From Harmothoe impar (Eukaryota > Annelida > Polychaeta > Phyllodocida > Polynoidae), in NCBI GenBank assembly GCA_947462335.1, contig OX381710.1, positions 60,272,842 to 60,336,841 of the forward strand: DNA of 64,000 nt, given 5' to 3'. Position 1 is the first letter of the stretch; every line of letters starts with the position of its first letter. Both the position numbers and the translations under genes were made by a program. Shown here in pieces: positions 28,022-37,758 of this stretch. A model generated the notes under the pieces. That model was given only the letters and a program-made list of their open reading frames with translations. It searched no databases and was not told the origin of the DNA.

Positions 28022-30552
28022 GAAACCTCACTTCTTAAAACAGGTTTCTCGGCTTTGCATTCAGATGCAAAGTGCCCTTTGACTTGACATCTGTAACACT
28101 GGACAGTGTTACGATCGACCCTAGGGCGGCGCCTGGTTTGATTATCAAACACCTCGTTCATGCGTTTAATCATGGACTCCATTAAGGTATTTAATGAGTT
28201 TCCTGACGCATTTGTTTTATCCGGAGTGGTCATCTCCGGGGTCTGGGTTTTCTGACTGGGTACAGTCTGAGGTTCCCGAGTATCGGGTTTCCGGGTAGTT
28301 TCCGAATAACCTTTGTTACTAGGAAGCTTCCCGGAAGCTGGGGTAGAGCTCGATTTCTGTCGACCCTTGAATTTCAGGGCGTCTACTCTCTCCTCCCCTT
28401 CAGATTCTTCCGCGGAAGAATCGTCACCATCTAAGGAATGTTCAATTCCAGAGACGCGCTGTCCCCTATTAGCGGGTATCATACCAGCCAACAGTATCTT
28501 CTTTTTGTCATGTTGATCAATCGCCATGAACAAATCTGCTAAGGAAGACCCAGCTTCCCAAGCTCTACCACATACTTTAGCATGTTCAGGATCACTCAAT
28601 CCACTAATAAATCTTACAAATAGGGATTCTATGTAATATTCAGCATCCCTACTCCATTCTGGCCTAGCTTGCCGCAATAATCGCTGCAATTCTAGCCCAA
28701 AAATTTTAGCAGATTCCTTCGGTTTCTGCGTTCTTCTCTGAAACAGAGTCCAGTGATCTACTGTCACCATTTTCCCAAAAGTATAACAAGCTAATACTTC
28801 CAACTGGTCGTATGTAGCTTCTGGCCCGTAAGTGTCCCTCCATTCTTCAACCACTATCTTACCCGGGCCGTCACTCAACCATATCACAAAAGCTCCCAAG
28901 GATTCCTCCTTGTTCCAGCAATTGTACTTACAATCATCTAGAAGTGATTGATATTCTTCCTTCCAGGGTCGTACACCCCTGTAAGGCTTAGTCACACGTG
29001 CAGTTCTTTTAGCGGCATAATTAGAATGCACTAATTGACCCGACATGCGTCTACTCCAAGCCAGTAGGTCTGTACCGTCTTGACCTCGGCTAGAGCAATC
29101 TAGTCCCAAATTACCTATGGCGGGGTCTCGATTATGTAATCGGTGCTCCGCCGGGGTCATTGTGACTCGCCGGTTCAAAGGAACCTTTCTCTTGGGTACA
29201 TCGTCAGATGATTTATCTGATTCAGATTCTGAACCCTCATCAAAGCGTGGGCCTTGATAGCCTGACAATCCCTTAGTGTTTTTATGCACCGGGTTTGACC
29301 TTCCCTTTGTTCCCGGTTGGGTCCCCTTATTCATCCTATCCCTCGGCCTAATCTCAGGATCTTTATTGACTCCCGAGTGTGTTTCCGTGGCCGGCGGTGG
29401 GTACGAATAAGTTGCATCTGGGCAATACCGATAATTACCCTTGCTATCATAACCTCCCGGATTCCCATATAGAGCCGGGTCATCTCCCGCGAAGGGGTTC
29501 AATGAGCCATAACTATGATTCACCACTTCATCTCGAAATTTATTTTTATAATGTCGAGACACTTCCTCCTCTGGAGACATTTCCCTGTTAACCGGACCAA
29601 TTCTGGCATGATTAACTGGTTCCCATCCAAGAGAGCGCCCGGTAACATTCACTCTCCTTGAATCTTTCTCTCTGTTCTTATACACAGAGTCTTCTACATT
29701 CCTCAATCCATTATCATTAATAAATGGATCGAATTGAGGTAATGCTTCCTCCTTACTAGTAGTAGGAGTACTATCAGGAACAGTTTCCGGCCTGCCAGCT
29801 GGAAGTTGTTCCTCCCCCTGCTGTTCCATTGCCTTTAACAATTCACCCCGCAGGAGAGTTTTCCTAGCTTCAAGGGAACAGACAGCTTCCACCTCAGCTT
29901 TCCGTTTCCTTTCTAACTCTTCCGTTTCTTCCAGGATTTGTATCCTGGTGGATTCATTATCCTTGACCAACTGGTCTCTGCCCTTCTCGAGCTCCTCTGT
30001 CCCCTTCTTCAAGGCATACCATTCTCTAGAGTATTTTTTTAACTCCCTCTCATACCTCTCCTTAAGAGATTCAGAATGTTCATTCTCCTTCTGGTTCTCA
30101 GCAATCTTTGCCTGAATCTTTTGGTATTCATGAGATTCCTGAGCAACCTTCTTTTTCATATACCGGTTGTCCTCTATCAACCGTTCTCTCTCTTCTATCA
30201 GAGTTCCTTTTACCCTCTGATTCTCAGAGAGAATCTCGTCCCTTTCTTTTACCAGGGAAGTCAATTCGTCAGTCAATGCAGCATACTGATCCTCCATTGA
30301 CTGCTTGTCCAATCGGACATTTTCCCAGTAGAGGTCATCCTCTTCCCGAGCCAAACGCTCGTCATATTCCCTCTGGAATTTCTCATCCCCTACATAGGGT
30401 TCCACCCAGGAAAGATCCTGCAACTTCCTCTTCTTCTGTCCTGGCTTCAAGCCCTCTCCAGGGTCCATCCCCGGCACCTCCAGGCGAGTTGATTCCAACT
30501 CCCCTTCACTCAGCTCTGGGCCAGAGCCGCCCAGGCTACCACCGGTAGCCAT
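28012..30552 (-). CDS. gag: inner element Gag
   Basis: This encodes 846 residues from the ATG at 30552, whose context ACAATGG is strong (A at -3, G at +4). A TTG ten codons upstream is not a likely start. Residues ~60-265 form a long charged coiled coil. Residues ~270-480 are a disordered, proline/charge-rich linker. Residues ~490-700 read as a retrotransposon capsid domain, with 'GAFVIWLSDGPGK' and 'FGLELQRLLRQARPEW' like text. A CCHC zinc knuckle, CYRCQVKGHFASEC, sits at 819-832 next to the carboxy end. It forms the particle and packages the RNA. The stop codon is embedded in the frameshift signal, so a minority of ribosomes would make Gag-Pol. The coiled coil before the capsid is unusually long, making this gag about twice the usual size. 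Confidence 0.92.
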   Translation of the reverse strand: MATGGSLGGSGPELSEGELESTRLEVPGMDPGEGLKPGQKKRKLQDLSWVEPYVGDEKFQREYDERLAREEDDLYWENVRLDKQSMEDQYAALTDELTSLVKERDEILSENQRVKGTLIEERERLIEDNRYMKKKVAQESHEYQKIQAKIAENQKENEHSESLKERYERELKKYSREWYALKKGTEELEKGRDQLVKDNESTRIQILEETEELERKRKAEVEAVCSLEARKTLLRGELLKAMEQQGEEQLPAGRPETVPDSTPTTSKEEALPQFDPFINDNGLRNVEDSVYKNREKDSRRVNVTGRSLGWEPVNHARIGPVNREMSPEEEVSRHYKNKFRDEVVNHSYGSLNPFAGDDPALYGNPGGYDSKGNYRYCPDATYSYPPPATETHSGVNKDPEIRPRDRMNKGTQPGTKGRSNPVHKNTKGLSGYQGPRFDEGSESESDKSSDDVPKRKVPLNRRVTMTPAEHRLHNRDPAIGNLGLDCSSRGQDGTDLLAWSRRMSGQLVHSNYAAKRTARVTKPYRGVRPWKEEYQSLLDDCKYNCWNKEESLGAFVIWLSDGPGKIVVEEWRDTYGPEATYDQLEVLACYTFGKMVTVDHWTLFQRRTQKPKESAKIFGLELQRLLRQARPEWSRDAEYYIESLFVRFISGLSDPEHAKVCGRAWEAGSSLADLFMAIDQHDKKKILLAGMIPANRGQRVSGIEHSLDGDDSSAEESEGEERVDALKFKGRQKSSSTPASGKLPSNKGYSETTRKPDTREPQTVPSQKTQTPEMTTPDKTNASGNSLNTLMESMIKRMNEVFDNQTRRRPRVDRNTVQCYRCQVKGHFASECKAEKPVLRSEVSGN

Positions 30553-30658
30553 TGTCCGTCCACTGAAGGACTGTCTGTCCAATCAAGGACTTCCTGTTCA
30601 GTATAACCCGAACATATTCTCGAACAACTAGCTTGTTCTGCTACCCTTACTGCTACTG

Positions 30659-30670
30659 GTCACGGCACCA
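30659..30670 (-). promoter_or_regulatory. primer binding site, tRNA-His type
   Basis: One base after the 5' LTR the minus strand reads TGGTGCCGTGAC. This is the complement of the 3' end of animal cytosolic tRNA-His (GTCACGGCA plus CCA). The match covers 12 nt, the whole acceptor stem. The identity rests on remembered tRNA-His sequence. Confidence 0.7.
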
Positions 30671-30671
30671 G

Positions 30672-31155
30672 TGTGGTGGTTCGTAATTAACTCTAGGTTA
30701 AAGAACAACGATCACGGCAGTTTCCAGGTGCGAGAATATATCTATCTTTATTCACAAGAATAATAACTCCAGTTCCTTTACTAGGGAACGATCAGTGTAG
30801 AATGAATACACACAGGTAAATCAGGTTTCTCTATAAATAGAGGAAACGGTCAGTATACAACTCTTAGCATACAACTCTGTCCGCACGGTTGGACATGTGA
30901 AGTCTCTCGTCAGTCGGGCCTGCACTGACTGCCGTTCCAGGTAAACACATGGGTCTTATATAACACCGGCTCTTAGATCACGTGGCCAGGTGGGTGGGTC
31001 GGCCGCCCACCTGAGAGCGGCACACGGTCACCTGAAGAGGACCTGCGCCCTCTCCCGGGAACTGTGTGCACTAGCTCCAGGTGGAGAAGCCGAGTAAACA
31101 GACGTTACCCGGAAATACCGTGTATGAGATTAATATGTAATATTATGCCCCTACA
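30672..31155 (-). repeat. inner element 5' LTR (484 bp)
   Basis: This is identical to 18162-18645. In this copy the TATA box lies at 30956-30963 and the poly(A) signal complement at 30746-30752. It drives transcription leftwards through gag and pol. Confidence 0.95.
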
Positions 31156-31159
31156 TTAT

Positions 31160-31249
31160 TATTAATAAAAGATACTAAGTACTACAACTGACGTCTCATC
31201 TCTCATCTTTACGCCCCACATTGATGTGGAAGGGATTTTCCCAGCCACA
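31160..31249 (+). repeat. outer 5' LTR, second part
   Basis: These are the last 90 bp of the outer 5' LTR, cut off from the rest by the inner element. The outer poly(A) signal AATAAA (31164-31169) lies only a few bases after the insertion. It ends CCACA, like the 3' LTR. Confidence 0.9.
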
Positions 31250-31557
31250 GAGTGGTAGAGAACCGGGCAACTTTCACCTACCTGCTACGATGAAGAAATT
31301 TTTTAATGCAGAGACACCAGTCCCTCAGTGACCTATCATCACGGAGGCACACTAGGAGCCAGGGACCAGCACCAACATCAGGTCTACAACCCACCAGGAG
31401 GAAAGGACCTAGCACCAACAAGCACATCACCAAGTCCACCTCCTGCATCTACAAGGACACAGTAAGATATTTTAAACCAACACAACTTATATACACTGTG
31501 CCTATTATACCTATAGAAATCGCTACCCCACTCACCACTGCCACTCACACCGTCAAC
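31250..31557 (+). other. leader of the outer element
   Basis: This region runs from the LTR end to the probable gag ATG. A primer site starting TGGTAGAGAACC (31253) is plausible by position, but I could not match it to a tRNA. An open frame covers part of it, but the ATG at 31558 (AACATGG) has the better start context. Confidence 0.4.
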
Positions 31558-32865
31558 ATGGCCGGAGATGATCAGGTAGAACCAGAAAGACAACGAGAAC
31601 TAGACGATAGGATATCAAAAAAGTAAGACACACAGCTAGCGGCCACCAAGGCCGAGCTAGAAAGACTTAAAGCCGATCTTGCAGCCTACAGCGAGAAATC
31701 CCAAAATCAAAATGACAAGTCGATTAGCGACCTAGCTAGCGCCATTTCTAAAGCCAATAAATACCCCATCCGAGAACCAGTCAAGTTCTCAAAACCTGAC
31801 ATTAAAATGAGCACCAGCAAGTGGTTTACCGCTCTAGAACGATTCGTCAGAATTAAATACCCCCAAGAAGATCACCCCATCCACATCACTTGTGCGGTCT
31901 ATCTGGCCGGACCAGCATACGAGTGGTACACCATGCAACACACCAGTACCCGAGACGACTATGACCTCATAAAGAAAGGCCTCATTAACCACTTCAAGGA
32001 TGTTGAAAACGACATCAAACTATTGACATTGTCCCCATTTGACCCACCCTACACACAATGGAAGAATGGCTAAAGGATGCCAACACCCACTTCCAAAACA
32101 AGGGGGTGGACATAGAAGCTGCCATCATCCAGGTAGCCACCGTCCTCGACGAGGACTACCGAGAGGCGATCAGAGCGGAAAGCCCAACTACATGGGCGGC
32201 CCTCTGCAGAGCACTCAGGTGCGCGTACCTCTTCAAGAAAGGCTCCTCACATAAAATATCATCCCTATCCAGCAATGTTCCAGATCCAGTCATAGCTGCT
32301 CAGTTAAGGGAAAAAGACAGGGAGCTTGAAAAATTAAGAATTCCAGAAGCAACAAGAGGTCATGGAGACCGAACATACCGTAGCTGCTATGGTAGGTGGC
32401 AAACCAAAACCCACCTACCACAAACAAGCAGCTGCACCAACACACCAAACTCCACCCAATGACTTCGCTTTGCCACCCAACTATAGGGGGAGGAGAGAGG
32501 ACATCGACATCAACTATGTGGACAACATCAGAAAGGCACGTTCACTAGGCCTCATTCCTCCCACTCATCGCTTTAAAGGGGGACCCAAAGACATTATAAC
32601 CCTTCTTCAAACGGGTTCCCTACCCCCACATCACTTCAAACTTCTCCAGAACCAACAACAACAACAACAAAGGTGGCAGCCACAACAGCAGTCATGGTAG
32701 CCACCACAACAGCAACAACAATGGCCACAACAACAACAACAACAATGGCCACAGCAACAACAACAACTACAACTTCAACAAAGGCCACAAAACCCCACTC
32801 CACAGTACACCATGACGCAGCTCGTCACCATGATGAGTGAACTCGCCAAGACAACGGGAAACTAG
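31558..32865 (+). pseudogene. gag: outer element Gag, broken
   Basis: It starts at the ATG at 31558 and should end at TAG 32863-32865. The frame carries a stop at 31624. It shifts frame near 32055 and back near 32355, and has another stop at 32698. The middle (31807-32270) reads as a retrotransposon capsid-type region with 'WFTALERFVRIKYP' and 'YLAGPAYEWY'. The carboxy part is poly-glutamine. No CCHC zinc knuckle is seen; the lack of one is usual for errantivirus Gag. No functional product is expected. Confidence 0.8.
32648..32800 (+). repeat. CAA/CAG repeat coding poly-Gln in the outer gag
   Basis: Interrupted runs of CAACAACAA, mixed with CCA and TGG codons, occupy the tail of gag. They probably arose by repeat expansion in the coding frame. 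Confidence 0.7.
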
Positions 32866-32902
32866 ATTGTCATCCTTTGGATAGGCCTCATCAGGATGAC
32901 AA
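32856..32902 (+). promoter_or_regulatory. -1 ribosomal frameshift signal between gag and pol (outer)
   Basis: GGGAAAC (32856-32862) lies in the gag frame as G-GGA-AAC, followed at once by the gag stop TAG. A perfect 10-bp stem begins 4 nt later: TTGTCATCCT (32867-32876) pairs with AGGATGACAA (32893-32902) around a 16-nt loop. The -1 frame is the protease frame. The signal is intact although the genes around it are dead. Confidence 0.8.
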
Positions 32903-33575
32903 AACAGTCCCCACCACAGAAGACACAGCATCGCCCATCGACATCACGCCACATGACCCACAGACAATCCACAACGCTGCACCCGTGCGTGGGAAACCTG
33001 CCGACGTCCAAGCTACCCTGGAAGTCGTCCCCCTACCACTCCCCGACCTACACATGGAAGAAGGTGAGCAGAGTGTTTTGTTTATCAACATGGTCAATGG
33101 TAATATAGATCTACAATTCAAAGATACCAACATCCCCAGTCTAGTAGACACAGGAGCCACCGTCTCTTGCATGAGAGAGGGTCTAGCCTCCACGCTATCG
33201 AAACTAGTTCCTCATGAGTTTTCACGAATCAGGTCCAAAGTTTATCTTGCCGATGGAGCATTGTGTCACATCAAAAGAGCTATCAAAATCAAATTCAAAA
33301 TTCAAGGCAAAACTTTCAGTCATCAATTTGCTATTCTTCCAAATTGTTCCTCACCAATCATATTAGGAACAGATTTTCTATCAAAGACTAAAAGCAAAAT
33401 CAATTACTCCACTGACCCAACTCCAAAATCTCAACCAATCAGGGCAGTGAGAGCCATTTCGATACCTCCATTTTCCGAAATGGCCATAACAGGCCAAGTC
33501 ACATGCTACCACTCAGTCAGTCAAACCAATGGTATAACATACAACTTCGACAGATCAGACAAACTTCCAAATTAA
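32863..33575 (+). pseudogene. pol: outer element protease region
   Basis: Entered from gag by the -1 shift at 32856, this frame holds the aspartic protease. The active-site triad is in 'LVDTGATVSCM', and the later 'IILGTDFL' corresponds to the hydrophobic-G-x-D flap-distal box. A stop at 33573-33575 separates it from the reverse transcriptase, which continues in the same frame, so a single nonsense change interrupts pol here. The enzyme would have cut Gag and Gag-Pol in the particle. Confidence 0.85.
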
Positions 33576-33593
33576 ATCCTACAATGTTCAGTC

Positions 33594-35340
33594 ATGACAC
33601 CTGACCAAAGAGACAGACACCCATTGATATTATTGAATATCACATCTAGAATCTGTAAAATCCAGAAGGGTGAAATCGTAGCCTTATATACAAAAACAGA
33701 CACAGACATAGACAAAGAAAATCATATATTATCGACAGGCTACGACGGCACACCCGAGGAGACAGACAGAGACATAGACATAGACATAGACATAAACAAC
33801 AACTCCACTATCAGTGACAGTGCATCATCTACTGGGTCAGACAAAATATTCTATGTACCAACACCAGCATATTCAGAGTATACTGACTCTGACATGGATC
33901 AATCCATGTCAGACGACGAAGATCATATAAATATGGTACAAGATACGACAGGTCACGACAAACAGGACATAGACAAAGACATGTACATAGGGAAGGACAT
34001 AGACATAGAACCAGAAAAAGAAAAATCTCACGTCTTCCAAAAACCAGACTGCCTCACAGAAGACCAATTCACAACATTTTGCCAATTAATAGAAGAATAC
34101 TACGACATATTCGTGGGAAAAGATAATATGATTGGAAGAACCCATCTGTACACCCATAAAATCAACCTGATCCCAGACGCCAAACCCTTACAGTTCTACC
34201 CATTCAGAATGGCCCTGCACAAAGCTGAACGACTTGAAATTGAATGTCAGAAGCTGGTAAAGCAGGACATTCTGGTGGAAACCAAAACGGGTCCCTGGTC
34301 ATCCAGAAGTTTTCTTGTAGAGAAAAAGAACGGGCAGGGTTACAGACTAGTGACAGATTTAAGATACGTGAATTCCCAATCCATCAACCAAGCGCTCACA
34401 TCCCTACGAGCAGACTACAGCCTAGAAATGATTGGTGAGATGCGACCTGCCGTGTTCTCTAAAATGGATGCCCAACAAGGGTACTTCCAGATACCAATTA
34501 GAGAGGATGACAGGGACATCACAGCCTTTCTGACTAGGACCAAGAAGTATAGGTACAAGACCATGCCCATGGGACTTGCCAGCAGTGCTCAGGCTTTCCA
34601 AGCTGTAGTCAACTTGATCCTACAGAAACTACAGTACAAATGTGCAATCCCATATCTAGACGACATCTTGTGTCTATCGCCTACCATAGACCAACATTTC
34701 ATTGATTTAAGAAATATATTCGAAGCACTAAGAAATGGCAAACTAAAGTTGAAGAAAACCAAGTGTGAATTCTTCCTAGAGGAGCTAGACTTCCTAGGAA
34801 TGAAAGTCACCACCGACGGCATCAAACCATCCCCAGACAAAGTCCACAAGATCCAGACATTCCCCACACCGAAGACTGCAAAAGAGGTACGATCATTCAC
34901 TGGACTCGCCCAATCTATAGAAAATTCATCAAAGGGTTCAGTGAAATTGGTCGACCCCTATTCAACCTGCTCAAAAATGGGAACAAATATGTCTGGACGA
35001 AAGAATGTGAGACTGCGTTCCAAACCCTGAAGGACTCTATATGCAACGACATCATCTTGCTGTATCCAGACTACAACAAACAGTTCCATCTTATGACAGA
35101 CGCATCTGGTACAGCCCTGGGAGCTACTCTTTCCCAGGAAAATGACAGCGTTCTACGACCAGTAGCCTTTGCGGGCAGAGCACTCCATGACCATGAGAGG
35201 AATTACGGTGCCACCCAAAGAGAACTATTGGGAGTAGTATTTGCAATAGAGTACTTCAGACATTACCTAGAAGGAAGACCATTCGAGTTATAAACTGACC
35301 ACCAAGCCCTCATCCACATTTTGACAAAATAGCCTAATCA
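33594..35340 (+). pseudogene. pol: outer element reverse transcriptase and RNase H, broken
   Basis: The RT palm is visible in order: motif A in 'FSKMDAQQGYFQI', motif B in 'MPMGLASSAQAF', and the catalytic 'PYLDDILCL', followed by the thumb box 'ELDFLGMKV'. An acidic, Asp/Ile-rich linker (33700-34020) precedes it. The frame is lost near 34910. RNase H then continues in another frame from about 34915, with 'LMTDASGTALGATL' and 'YGATQRELLGVV'. It is stopped again at 35291 and 35330. The length and order match Ty3/gypsy. The breaks exclude activity. Confidence 0.88.
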
Positions 35341-35429
35341 TCTGATTGAAATGATAGAGAGCCTCTCCGACCCACAGATCTCCATACTCAACCTCAAAAG
35401 AGAACAAAGATATAACGTACATACAAAAG

Positions 35430-36932
35430 CTATCATCACATATCTAGAGAACGGACAGGTACCCAACGACAAAAACAAGAAGGAAACGAAGCAATTTATC
35501 AGGATAGCTGATGATCACAATTTTGGTCCATATCAACACGGTACTATGGAAGAAACACAAGGAGTTTTCATTTCAACCCGTCATCCCAGATGACATGAAA
35601 CTTCCCATCTTGAAGCTTTTTCACGACCTACCAATGGCAGGACACGCTGGCGCACAAGAATGCTGTCGACAATGCTTCCCAAAGTATATTGGAAGAGCAT
35701 GGCGGCCGACGTCCAGAAGTTCACAGTGACCTGCCACGTCTGTCTGAAAGCCAAAAAGATGAACCTAACCAACAATCTGTCAATGACGGCCCATAGTATC
35801 CCTTCTTACCCATTCCAGTTTGTTCACATAGACGCCATAGGCCCACTACCACCAACACCAGGAAAGAATGTATACATTCAGGTAGTGGTCGACAGGTTCT
35901 CTAAATTTTGTATAGCTTACCCTACTACATCATTGGACGCGGAAACAACGACCGCAGAATTCATAGAGAAGGTTGTTCTGGCTGAGGGTTCACCGACATA
36001 CCTCCAGTCAGACAATGAAACTCAAAATTCAGAAACATGACAACTTCCCTCAACATAAAACATGTCTTCAGCTCGGCCTATCCCAGTGGGCACAAAAATC
36101 GGTTCAACATTGAATCAATGCTGAATCAACATTAAATCAACATTGACAACCAATTATCAATGTTGATTCAATGTCCTGTGCCCACTGGGATAGACCAAAA
36201 TCGAACAGCCAGGCTGAAAGATATGTGAAGACATTGTCTGAAGGCATACGGGCCTACTGTGAGGAACACCAGGACACATGGGATGTATTCCTACCACACC
36301 TGGTATTCTCCATCAACAACACAGAGTCCGCCACCACCGCCTTCACACCGTTCTTCATTATGAAGGGGAGGAATCCAAATACCATAGTTGACAACAAACT
36401 AAACCAAGAAGAAGAGAAAAGTCTAAATCTCCACATCATCGACAAATTGAAGAAAATAGACTACACATACAATCAGGTCATTGAGAACATCGAAAAGAGG
36501 ACAGAACAAATAAGACAACAACACGACAAGAAAGCAAAACCTACAGAGATGCAGAAAGAATCACTAGTGTATGGCAAGGTACCCCGACTGATGGATAGAA
36601 TAAAAATAAAACTTCAGAAGGTGTACTCTGGTCCATACATAGTGTGCAAATTCATATCAAAAACATCTGTCCTCCTCAAATCTCTGATCACAATGAAGAC
36701 GATGAAAGACCCAGTCCATGTAGACAGACTGAAGTTGGTACGTCACGTTATAAATAACGACTTCATTCACAGACTCATTGACCCGAACGACAACCTCATA
36801 ACCAAACTATGGAAAAAAGATGGAGACTCATATAAAGCAAGACCAGCACTACTACAAATTAAGAATATATATAAAGCAAAGCCGGCCCACTCCAAGGTCA
36901 AGAGGAGGACACCGATAGGACTAAAACCATAA
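35430..36932 (+). pseudogene. pol: outer element integrase, split by a MITE
   Basis: The zinc-domain region with 'HAGAQECC' and 'CHVCLKAKK' is visible in shifted frames. The DDE core shows its first Asp in 'FVHIDAIGPL' and its second in 'LQSDNET'. The frame ends at 36040, and a 108-bp MITE lies at 36082-36189. The third acidic residue is in 'SNSQAERYVK', after the MITE and in another frame (36171-36932). The carboxy region has 'YSGPYIVCKF', a GPY/F-type box, then a basic tail. The MITE therefore sits between the second and third catalytic residues. There is no chromodomain. Confidence 0.85.
36082..36189. mobile_element. 108-bp MITE in the outer integrase
   Basis: The ends are CCCAGTGGGCAC and its inverted partner GTGCCCACTGGG. 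The interior is a near-palindrome of TTGAATCAACATTG words. It is flanked by AT (or TA, if the terminal T is counted outside). It is the same family as the copy at 40150. Confidence 0.8.
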
Positions 36933-37708
36933 TATAAACTATGAAAGTATAAGAGGAAAAGAGTTATCACCTATATTACATAAACATCAAAAAGCTCACT
37001 ATATTATCACTATTGTTACAAAGACACATCAACTATTATTTACTATCATCACTACTATCAAAAGGATCAACATCGACACACACATCACCACAGAGTACTG
37101 AAAATACAGTACCTATCACCATAAAGCCCATAAGCTTCATCGATTATTACTATTATTACTATTATCCATCTATACCCATTTCACCACACAAGTAAGTGGC
37201 AGGGCGACTCCATATTATTGCTGCTCCTTTAACAAACTGACACTTCACATAGAACTATTATCAACATGTCTAGATCCGACATGAAAGGACAGTTTGCGCA
37301 CCCTTATTAGCCCCCCTCCCCATAGACCAGTGGAAAAGCCTTGTATGGGGGCGGCCGCCCACATGCATTGCAGGTGTCAACAACACCAGGATGATGACCG
37401 CAATCTGAGCCCTGGATGGCGCCACCACTGGACCGCGCAAACAAAAGCTCCACTTATATATGGGAGTGTGATAACGACCAACATGGCAGGGTGACATAGC
37501 CACCCCCCTGTACCCATACCAAAGGGTATAAGTTACCACACATCCCCCCATCTTTCCACAGTCACCCAGTGACCACACCCCTACACACATCGATTCAGTC
37601 AGGAGCAGCCCACAGTTAATTTGGTAGATCCCCGCCAGTACTGCGCACTTACACTCATCCTTCACCAACTATCGACTATCAACTACTATAATTATCAACC
37701 ATTGACTA

Positions 37709-37740
<32 letters not shown>

Positions 37741-37758
37741 GTCTATCAAATCCCAAAC
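36933..37758 (+). other. pol-env spacer of the outer element
   Basis: About 0.8 kb separates the end of integrase from the env ATG. It contains an ATT microsatellite at 37707-37736. The 37621-37758 part is open in the env frame but upstream of the better start. It could hold the splice acceptor for an env mRNA, but no acceptor can be singled out. Confidence 0.4.
37707..37736. repeat. (ATT)n microsatellite
   Basis: About ten uninterrupted ATT units lie just upstream of the env start. Read in the env frame they would give a run of isoleucines. Confidence 0.85.

Larger units (their letters stand above)
18162..31155 (-). mobile_element. inner Ty3/gypsy element, complete, three ORFs
   Basis: This 12994-bp LTR retrotransposon runs on the minus strand. 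TTAT flanks it (18158-18161 and 31156-31159). Removing the element and one TTAT restores exactly the uninterrupted sequence seen in the outer element's other LTR. The 484-bp LTRs are identical at every base when compared by eye, the primer site and polypurine tract are in place, and gag, pol and ORF3 are all open. It is therefore a recent, probably still competent copy. At 13 kb it is long for Ty3/gypsy because of ORF3 and a 1.5-kb 3' non-coding region. Confidence 0.95.

Noticed and set aside
31250..31275. Sense tRNA D-arm-like text AGTGGTAGAGA at the outer primer site
   Set aside because: It is in sense rather than complementary orientation to a tRNA, so it does not identify the primer. The resemblance is probably chance.
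32877..32879. TTG start of the outer protease frame
   Set aside because: It lies inside the loop of the frameshift hairpin, and the frame is entered from gag by the -1 shift.
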